In this document: positions 15,094 to 19,410 of the stretch, one piece after another | How positions within the stretch are numbered: position 1 is the first letter of the stretch | Layout of the letters: every line of letters starts with the position of its first letter | Origin: Thermoplasmata archaeon | GTDB lineage: Archaea > Thermoplasmatota > Thermoplasmata > Lutacidiplasmatales > UBA184 | NCBI GenBank assembly: GCA_030037875.1 | Contig: JASHPV010000133.1 | Span: 1-19,410 of the forward strand | Length of the DNA stretch: 19,410 bases | Direction of reading: 5' to 3' | Made by a program: the position numbers and the translations under genes | Notes under the pieces: generated by a model | Databases searched by the model: none | Seen by the model: the letters and a program-made list of their open reading frames with translations, nothing else | Told to the model about the DNA's origin: nothing

Positions 15094-15519
15094 TCAGCGG
15101 AGCCGGAACTCGGCCCGCTTGTCGAGGTAGCGCTGTTCGTCCTCCGGGGTCAGCTCCCAGAGCAGCTCCTCGATCTTGTCGAGATTGCGGAGAAACTCCG
15201 CCTTGCTCTTGGTCTTCATCAGGTGCTCGAACCGGCGGCGCGACAGCAGGTACCCTCCCACGAGAACGGCGCCGATGATCGATACTATCGGGCCGATGAC
15301 CACGAACGCGAGGTTGTAGTTCGGCCCGCCCGGCGCGGCCGTGACCGTGTTGATGGCCACGAACGGCTGGACGGTGGAGAGCCCCGTGAAATCGCCCGCG
15401 GCAAGCACGCTCAGGAAGATGCCCGCGGCGAACACGATCACGGACACCTCGAACCGATGCCGCCGCAGCCATTCCCGGATCCGCCGGTCGTAGGTCATCT
15501 TCGGCGTGCGCGGAGGCAT
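15094..15519 (-). CDS. Small archaeal membrane protein (possibly DUF3198-like)
   Basis: A 141-residue protein from the ATG at 15517-15519. It has a basic N-terminus (MTYDRRIREWLRRHRFE), a first membrane helix VSVIVFAAGIFLSVLAAG, an exposed loop with VNTVTAAPGG-like sequence, a second helix LAFVVIGPIVSIIGAVLVGG, and a charged helical C-terminal tail of about 50 residues (KTKSKAEFLRNLDKIEELL, then LTPEDEQRYLDKRAEF). Two helices plus a helical soluble tail recall the Thermoplasmatales DUF3198 family, but I hold this loosely. A GTG at 15531 is also in frame but is only 15 nt from the TATA-like box; ATG 15519 is at 27 nt and fits the local rule better. Function unknown. Confidence 0.72.
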   Translation of the reverse strand: MPPRTPKMTYDRRIREWLRRHRFEVSVIVFAAGIFLSVLAAGDFTGLSTVQPFVAINTVTAAPGGPNYNLAFVVIGPIVSIIGAVLVGGYLLSRRRFEHLMKTKSKAEFLRNLDKIEELLWELTPEDEQRYLDKRAEFRLR

Positions 15520-15542
15520 CGGCGGCCGCACGAAGGGGCACG

Positions 15543-15548
15543 TTTAAG
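15543..15548. promoter_or_regulatory. Shared divergent TATA-like hexamer (TTTAAG / CTTAAA)
   Basis: TTTAAG on the plus strand is CTTAAA on the minus strand, and both gene starts lie at leaderless spacing from it: 32 nt to the GHMP kinase ATG at 15577 (+) and 27 nt to the membrane-protein ATG at 15519 (-). No second AT-rich element occurs in the 57 bp between the two starts. Confidence 0.6.
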
Positions 15549-15576
15549 AGTCTATGCAGTCGTCATGCGCTCCTCG

Positions 15577-16614
15577 ATGGATATCTTCCGCGCCAAAGCA
15601 CCGTTACGGATCTCCTTCGCGGGCGGAGGGACGGACGTGTCTCCGTTTCCCGAGGAGCGCGGTGGGGCGGTCCTCAACTGCACCATCGACAAGTACGCGT
15701 ACGCGACGCTCACCAGCCGGCCCGGGAAGGGCCGGGTCCGGGTCCAGTCCCTGGACTTCGACGTCGCGGCGGAGTACCGTACGCCACGGGATTTCGTCTA
15801 CGACGGCGAACTCGACCTCGTCAAGGCCACGCTCAAGGGGTTTCACCGGACCGATAGCGACTGGGAGATTTTCCTGCATTCGGACGCGCCGCCCCGCACC
15901 GGCCTTGGGAGCTCCTCGACGATGGTCGTGGCGCTCGTCACGCTCTTTGCCCGGTACCTCAAGATCCCTCTCACGACCTACGAGCTCGCCGAGCGCGCCT
16001 TCCGGATCGAGCGGGTGGACCTGGGAGACCCGGGCGGCCGGCAGGACCAGTACGCCGCCGCCTTTGGCGGCTTCAACTTCATCGAGTTCCTTGGGTCGAC
16101 GACCGTGGTCAACCCGCTCCGGATCGACCCGGAGGTCCTGAACGAGCTCAGCTACCGCCTGATGCTCTGCTACACCGGCGTTACCCGATTCTCGGGCGAC
16201 ATCATCGAGCGGCAGACCCGGTCGTTCCGCGAGCGCCGGCGCGATACCGTGGAGGCGCTCGAGGAGACGAAACGGCTCGCCTTCAGCATGAAGAAGGAGC
16301 TCTTGACCGGGAACCTCGACGAGATGGGGCACCTCCTCCATGAGGGGTGGGAGGCGAAGAAGCGACTGACGAAGGGGATCTCCAACCTGAAGATCGACCG
16401 GTTCTACTCCCGGGCCCGAGCCGCCGGGGCGCTGGGGGGAAAGTTGACCGGCGCTGGAGGCGGGGGGTACCTGCTCCTCTTCTGCGACTTCCGCCGCCGC
16501 CAGGAGGTCGCCAAGGCCGTCGTCGCTTCCGGGGGCCGCGTCATGGATTTCAGCTTCTCCCCCGAGGGGGCCCAGAGCTGGCGGGTCCGAGCCGACCGGA
16601 ACGGGTCTCACTAA
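15577..16614 (+). CDS. GHMP-family sugar kinase (HddA-like, D-glycero-D-manno-heptose 7-phosphate kinase type)
   Basis: A 345-residue kinase. The N-terminal AKAPLRISFAGGGTDVSPF (about 6-24) is characteristic of the HddA-like branch, the ATP-binding glycine/serine loop is PPRTGLGSSST at 105-115, LGDPGGRQDQYAAAFGG follows, and the C-terminal motif KLTGAGGGGYLLLFC is at 289-303. The family phosphorylates sugar phosphates at the anomeric position with ATP; HddA acts on heptose 7-phosphate in bacterial surface-sugar synthesis, and archaeal relatives are probably used for nucleotide-sugar production. No other heptose gene is in this window, so the exact sugar is unknown. ATG 15577 is preferred by promoter spacing; an in-frame ATG at 15565 would add MRSS. 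Confidence 0.9.
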   Translation: MDIFRAKAPLRISFAGGGTDVSPFPEERGGAVLNCTIDKYAYATLTSRPGKGRVRVQSLDFDVAAEYRTPRDFVYDGELDLVKATLKGFHRTDSDWEIFLHSDAPPRTGLGSSSTMVVALVTLFARYLKIPLTTYELAERAFRIERVDLGDPGGRQDQYAAAFGGFNFIEFLGSTTVVNPLRIDPEVLNELSYRLMLCYTGVTRFSGDIIERQTRSFRERRRDTVEALEETKRLAFSMKKELLTGNLDEMGHLLHEGWEAKKRLTKGISNLKIDRFYSRARAAGALGGKLTGAGGGGYLLLFCDFRRRQEVAKAVVASGGRVMDFSFSPEGAQSWRVRADRNGSH

Positions 16615-16617
16615 GGT

Positions 16618-16641
16618 CCGGCGACGGAGGGCCTTCGCCGG
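16618..16641 (+). other. Hairpin just after the GHMP kinase stop codon
   Basis: CCGGCGA (16618-16624) can pair perfectly with TCGCCGG (16635-16641) around a 10-nt loop, starting 3 bp past the TAA. No T-run follows, so a bacterial-type terminator is not supported; it may protect or process the 3' end, or be chance in GC-rich DNA. Confidence 0.35.
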
Positions 16642-16676
16642 AGCGGGATCGGTTCAGCTCCCTTCGAGGCACCAAC

Positions 16677-16685
16677 TTTTAAATA
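16677..16685 (+). promoter_or_regulatory. Strong TATA box (TTTTAAATA)
   Basis: TTTTAAATA is the most AT-rich promoter element in the window. Its last T before A is 29 nt upstream of the ATG at 16709, predicting a leaderless, probably well-expressed transcript. Confidence 0.75.
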
Positions 16686-16708
16686 CCCCTCCTAGGGAAT
16701 TCCGTCGC

Positions 16709-17224
16709 ATGTCCGGCCCAACAGCCCAAGGCCCTCCGCCACCGTACGGCGCTCCGGCGCCGGCCCCGGCGCAGCCCCCGCCCCCGATGTGGGCTCCCGC
16801 GGGTGGCTCCTATCTGCCGAATTTGCGACACGACCCGTGGGGGATGATCTCCTTCGCTTCCCGGGCCGTCGGGTTTCTCCTGCTCTTCATCTCGGCGCTC
16901 GTGCTCGTCGCGGCGGTCTCCATCCCGGGGTCCTGCTACACGACTCCCACAAGCTGCGGCGCCACCTGGCTCTCGAATGCCGCCACCGCGACGGTCGTCG
17001 CGAAGCTCCTGGCCGTCATTGGTCTCGCGGCGCTCGGCTTCGGAGCCGCCGTCAAGCTCCACTACGGCCTCAAGGCGACCGCGGCCACCACCCCCGACGA
17101 GAGCCGCATCATCGCATCGGAGCGCCGGGTCGAGGGGGCCCTGTTCATCGCGAGCGTCGCCCTGCTCGTCGTGATCGCGATCACGGTGAACGTCTTCCCC
17201 ACGTTCACGTTCCCAGGCCTCTAG
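16709..17224 (+). CDS. Pro-rich membrane protein with three transmembrane segments
   Basis: A 171-residue protein I do not recognise. Residues 1-35 are Pro/Ala/Gly-rich (PPPPYGAPAPAPAQPPPP), probably a disordered cytosolic tail. Then come three hydrophobic segments: about 52-70 (GFLLLFISALVLVAAVSI), about 96-113 (LLAVIGLAALGFGAAVKL) and about 143-162 (ALFIASVALLVVIAITVN). Between the first and second is a short loop containing two cysteines, SCYTTPTSCGATW, that could form a disulfide outside the cell. The charged loop ATTPDESRIIASERRVEG lies between the second and third. Proline-rich tails ahead of small membrane domains are frequent in high-GC actinobacteria and Thermoplasmata. It has the strongest-looking promoter here and a T-rich tract after it, so it is a monocistronic unit. 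Confidence 0.78.
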   Translation: MSGPTAQGPPPPYGAPAPAPAQPPPPMWAPAGGSYLPNLRHDPWGMISFASRAVGFLLLFISALVLVAAVSIPGSCYTTPTSCGATWLSNAATATVVAKLLAVIGLAALGFGAAVKLHYGLKATAATTPDESRIIASERRVEGALFIASVALLVVIAITVNVFPTFTFPGL

Positions 17225-17241
17225 TTCGCCCGAGTCCGAAC

Positions 17242-17266
17242 CCTTTCTTTCCCTTCCCTTCTTTTC
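17242..17266 (+). terminator. Pyrimidine/T-rich tract, probable archaeal terminator
   Basis: Between two convergent genes the plus strand carries several T-runs (CTTTCTTT, CTTCCCTT, CTTTTC) with no purine. Archaeal RNA polymerase terminates at T-rich non-template tracts without a hairpin, so this likely ends the Pro-rich membrane-protein transcript. Confidence 0.6.
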
Positions 17267-17281
17267 GGCTGACCGCGCGGC

Positions 17282-18052
17282 CTAGGAACGCTTCCGCTTC
17301 CCGTTTCCCGAGGGAAGCCGGTCAAAACGGCCCGCGGCCGCCGGCGCGGTAGCGGGGGTCGACCGGGCGCGGGGCGGAGCGAGGACAGTAGGACGGGCGT
17401 CCCAGTACAGGTAGGCCGCGCCGGCGATCGCGAGTCCGGCGCCGATCAGCCCATAGTATGCTCCGTAGTACTCGCCCAATCCGGACAGCACGTAGAGCAC
17501 CACCACGAGGAATAACAGGGCGAGCCGTTGCCGGAGGACCGACGAGGCCGTGGGGACCGGGAGCTGGTCCCGGAGTCCGGCCGTAACCTGGATCAGCAGC
17601 AGCGCCACCGATTGAGCCCCGGCGTAGGCGAGACCGAGGGGAGCCACCGTTTTTCCGCCCAGGTATTCCGCGATCGTGCCCAACGTGAGCAGCCCTCCGA
17701 TCCCGGCCCGCATGGAGAGGGCATAGAACGGATCCGCCGGCGTGAACCCGAAGAAATGGGTCCGGAGCAGGAAGGTCTGGGCCACCTCCCCGGCGGCCGC
17801 GAGCAGGATCACGTCGATGAGCGCAGAGAGGGCATTGCCGCCGGCCACCGAGACCTCGAAAAAGATCCACACGAGGGCCAGCGGGACGCCCACGAACAGC
17901 CCGACGACGTAGGCCGCAAGCGCCTTGCTTTCGTTGAAAAGGGAGGTGGGAACTTGGGGGGCGGCGAACTTCCCGACTTCGAAGTAGACGAATCCGGCGG
18001 ACAGCAGTACGCCGACGAAGCCACCGATCTCGAGCCCGACTGTGAACGCCAC
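17282..18052 (-). CDS. Polytopic membrane protein downstream of trmI
   Basis: A 256-residue protein, not recognised. About seven hydrophobic segments can be read: around 5-25, 47-67, 75-97, 110-130, 139-160, 176-196 and 202-220, including VVGLFVGVPLALVWIFFEV, LALLFLVVVLYVLSGLG and LIGAGLAIAGAAYLYWDA. A conserved-looking acidic/aromatic stretch GLGEYYGAYYG lies before the last helix. The C-terminal tail is Ala/Pro-rich and ends in basic residues GNGKRKRS, probably cytosolic. The GTG at 18050-18052 follows the trmI stop codon after 1 nt, so the two genes are co-transcribed and probably coupled, although no functional link is evident. Confidence 0.75.
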   Translation of the reverse strand: MAFTVGLEIGGFVGVLLSAGFVYFEVGKFAAPQVPTSLFNESKALAAYVVGLFVGVPLALVWIFFEVSVAGGNALSALIDVILLAAAGEVAQTFLLRTHFFGFTPADPFYALSMRAGIGGLLTLGTIAEYLGGKTVAPLGLAYAGAQSVALLLIQVTAGLRDQLPVPTASSVLRQRLALLFLVVVLYVLSGLGEYYGAYYGLIGAGLAIAGAAYLYWDARPTVLAPPRARSTPATAPAAAGRFDRLPSGNGKRKRS

Positions 18053-18053
18053 G

Positions 18054-18830
18054 TCAGCTCACCCGTCGAGCGCCGGTGAGAAAGGCCGTATGACCGAGCA
18101 TATCGAACTCGGGCCGGGTTCCACCCTCGCCCACGTGGAGCGTTCGCTCAAGGAGCTCGACGCTTCGTATCTCTTCGAACCCCAGAGTACGTAGCGCACG
18201 AACCGTGCGTTCGAGTTGATTGTAGGTGGGAGTGTACGTGGCCACGGCTCCTCCGATCACGAGGGCCGAGCGGGCGGCTTCCAGTGCGGCCCAGGGTTCG
18301 GGAACGTCCAGTACAATCCCATCGAGTTCGGACTCGTCGAAACCTTCGACCGTGACGTCCCGCTCCACGAAGCGGACCCGCTCCGAGAACCCGGCGTGAG
18401 CGACGTTGCGCCGGGCCACTTCCAGAAAGTCGGCCCGGCGGTCGTAGGAGACCACGTGCCCTGTATCCCCCACGGCGTGAGCAAGGACCACGGTGAGCGC
18501 GCCGCTCCCCGCGCCGGCCTCGGCGACCCAGGACCCGGGCTCGACCTGGGCGAGGAAAAGCAGCTGTTGCGCGTCCTTCGGGGTGATGATCTGGGCGCGC
18601 CGGCGGAGCTGCCGGAGGATGTCCGCTAGCGACGGGCGCAGGACACGATACGTGGCCCCGGCCCACTCGATGATTCCTCCGGGCGGGGCACCGATCTGGC
18701 CCGACAGGTCGATTACGCCAACCCCTTCCACCGATTGCGGGGAGGACCGGAGCGAGAGGAGGTACGCCTCCCCTTCCCGCCGTCGCACGAGCACCGGCTC
18801 CCCCTCGGCCAACGGTCGTTCCGTACCCAT
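18054..18830 (-). CDS. trmI: tRNA (adenine-N1)-methyltransferase, archaeal TrmI
   Basis: A 258-residue class I SAM methyltransferase. The N-terminal beta domain (to about 75) leads into RRAQIITPKDAQQLLFL (78-94), the TrmI hallmark. SAM motif I is VAEAGAGSGALT (102-113), motif II ends in VVSYDRR, and the catalytic-loop motif LDVPEPW (174-180) replaces the usual LDLPDPW. ATYTPTYNQLERTVRAL and the terminal GHTAFLTGARR complete the family pattern. Archaeal TrmI methylates A58, and in some species also A57, in the T-loop of tRNA, aiding thermal stability; it works as a tetramer. A tRNA-Gly gene lies divergently upstream. ATG 18828-18830 is the only start in frame after an upstream TAA; it has GGAG 4 nt before it and an unusually long predicted leader (see the leader entry). 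Confidence 0.92.
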   Translation of the reverse strand: MGTERPLAEGEPVLVRRREGEAYLLSLRSSPQSVEGVGVIDLSGQIGAPPGGIIEWAGATYRVLRPSLADILRQLRRRAQIITPKDAQQLLFLAQVEPGSWVAEAGAGSGALTVVLAHAVGDTGHVVSYDRRADFLEVARRNVAHAGFSERVRFVERDVTVEGFDESELDGIVLDVPEPWAALEAARSALVIGGAVATYTPTYNQLERTVRALRTLGFEEIRSVELLERTLHVGEGGTRPEFDMLGHTAFLTGARRVS

Positions 18831-18884
18831 GTGGCTCCGAGCTCCTCGATTTCCGCGGTGCTCCGAGCGCCGTCGAACTCGGAG
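18831..18884 (-). promoter_or_regulatory. Candidate structured 5' leader of trmI with alternative pairing
   Basis: On the minus strand the arm CTCCGAG (18884-18878) is followed by two identical copies of GCTCGGAGC (18868-18860 and 18842-18834). The arm is perfectly complementary to CTCGGAG in both copies. The second copy contains the GGAG that serves as ribosome-binding site 4 nt before the ATG. Thus pairing with copy 1 leaves the site open, and pairing with copy 2 hides it. The transcript start near 18884 is inferred from the AT-rich box at 18909-18915. Confidence 0.4.
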
Positions 18885-18908
18885 GATTGGAGCGCGAGTC
18901 GGCTGTTC

Positions 18909-18915
18909 ATATTAA
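18909..18915 (-). promoter_or_regulatory. TATA-like box (TTAATAT) for trmI
   Basis: The minus strand reads GTTAATATG, the only AT-rich element upstream of trmI. It predicts transcription start near 18884, leaving a leader of about 54 nt, in contrast to the leaderless arrangement of most genes here. Confidence 0.5.
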
Positions 18916-18991
18916 CGCCGCCCGGGCGGACCGGTCTGGCCGTCCGGTCCCGAGGTATCGCTCCGGACACCGGGAGCGCGCGGAGGAGCCG

Positions 18992-19000
18992 TTTTAGATA
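18992..19000 (+). promoter_or_regulatory. TATA box (TTTTAGATA) of the tRNA-Gly gene
   Basis: TTTTAGATA lies upstream of the tRNA with its last T before A 30 nt from the first tRNA base, the same spacing at which protein genes here begin at their start codon. Confidence 0.65.
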
Positions 19001-19024
19001 GCACGGCTCATGGCCCCGCGCTCT

Positions 19025-19098
19025 GCGGGCATAGTGTAGTCTGGTTATCACATAGGCTTGCCAAGCCTATAACTCGGGTTCAAATCCCGGTGCCCGCA
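19025..19098 (+). tRNA. tRNA-Gly (anticodon GCC)
   Basis: All arms fold. The acceptor GCGGGCA (19025-19031) pairs fully with TGCCCGC (19091-19097), with A as discriminator. The D arm has GTG/CAC around AGTCTGGTTA-type loop sequence. The anticodon stem TAGGC/GCCTA encloses the loop TTGCCAA, giving anticodon GCC for glycine. The T arm TCGGG/CCCGG encloses TTCAAAT. There is no intron and no encoded CCA, so CCA is added after transcription, as usual in many archaea. Confidence 0.96.
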
Positions 19099-19121
19099 CT
19101 CGCTTTCGCGTCGCTCGCCGT

Positions 19122-19370
19122 TCAGAGATTTCCGGACCGTCGCTTGAGCCGAACTCCGAGCGCGACGCGTGCGACGAGCACCGCGCCGACGGTGACGAAT
19201 ACGAGGACGAGAAAGTCAAGGGTCGGGAAATGGAAGTGCGTCCACGCGATGGCCAACCCGACCACAATGATGAGCACGCTCGTGTCCAAGAGGGCGAGCA
19301 CTCCGAGAACGCGGCGAAGCTGCCGGCGCGCGGTGATCCGGGCCTGGTCTATGGCCGGAGGAGTCGTCAC
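19122..19370 (-). CDS. Small two-helix membrane protein
   Basis: An 82-residue protein, not recognised. A basic N-terminal segment (ARITARRQLRR) precedes two hydrophobic helices, LGVLALLDTSVLIIVVGLAI (about 22-41) and LDFLVLVFVTVGAVLVARVA (about 51-70), and a basic tail RLKRRSGNL. The charge pattern suggests both ends are cytosolic. The GTG at 19368-19370 is the first start in a clean frame; no clear TATA-like box is visible in the 40 bases before the window edge, so a start further upstream or an operon with a gene outside the window is possible. Convergent with tRNA-Gly, 23 bp away. Confidence 0.62.
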   Translation of the reverse strand: MTTPPAIDQARITARRQLRRVLGVLALLDTSVLIIVVGLAIAWTHFHFPTLDFLVLVFVTVGAVLVARVALGVRLKRRSGNL

Positions 19371-19410
19371 GGTTCTCTTCGCCTTTCTCCCAGAGTACCA
19401 GGCACGTCGC

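Noticed and set aside
18713..18910. Upstream open frame beginning with ATG at 18910 over the trmI leader
   Set aside because: The predicted transcript starts near 18884, downstream of this ATG, and the frame runs out of phase into trmI with no family resemblance.
1..19410. Search for CRISPR arrays, insertion sequences, integrase or toxin-antitoxin genes
   Set aside because: No spaced direct repeats, terminal inverted repeats, transposase motifs or toxin families were seen; the region reads as ordinary chromosomal backbone.

Overview
The window looks like chromosomal DNA of a high-GC archaeon, most likely of the Thermoplasmatota (that placement is an inference). The archaeal evidence is direct: a ribosomal protein L40e gene, an archease, an archaeal-type TrmI, an isoleucyl-tRNA synthetase of the archaeal/eukaryotic form, a tRNA-Gly with no encoded CCA, and TATA-like boxes (TTTAWA, CTTAAG) placed about 27-32 nt before start codons, which implies leaderless transcripts. 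I see no insertion sequence, phage, CRISPR array or plasmid gene. Coding density is high, and the long extra open frames are GC-driven shadows.

Layout. At 1-4254 (+): the 3' part of a CoA-binding protein gene, a bactofilin-like beta-helix protein and ileS. At 4244-6442 genes alternate in strand: an AMMECR1-domain protein (-), rpl40e (+), a family 2 glycosyltransferase (-) and archease (+), whose 5' end appears frameshifted. At 6476-8562 (-): serA and a class V aminotransferase overlap by 4 nt, a probable serine-biosynthesis pair. At 8615-13003 (-): a MoxR/DUF58/DUF4129 cluster, with the DUF4129 membrane protein, a small membrane protein, DUF58 and another membrane protein tightly coupled, then a 279-bp gap and a MoxR ATPase that appears to have its own promoter. 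At 13027-15040 (-): a GNAT acyltransferase and an enolase-superfamily OSBS/N-succinylamino-acid racemase, a pair matching a known D-to-L amino acid conversion route.

At 15094-15519 (-) and 15577-16614 (+), a small membrane protein and an HddA-like GHMP sugar kinase diverge from one shared TATA hexamer. They are followed by a Pro-rich membrane protein (+), then on the minus strand trmI and a seven-helix membrane protein, a tRNA-Gly(GCC) (+) and a small membrane protein (-).

No clearly new multi-gene system is provable from sequence alone. The items most worth a second look are the broken or miscalled archease 5' end, a trmI leader in which one 7-nt arm can pair with either of two repeats (one covering the Shine-Dalgarno), the racemase/acyltransferase pair in an archaeon, the consistent leaderless promoter spacing that moves two start codons and suggests a leaderless tRNA, the HLGS variant of the IleRS signature, and the transglutaminase-less MoxR cluster.
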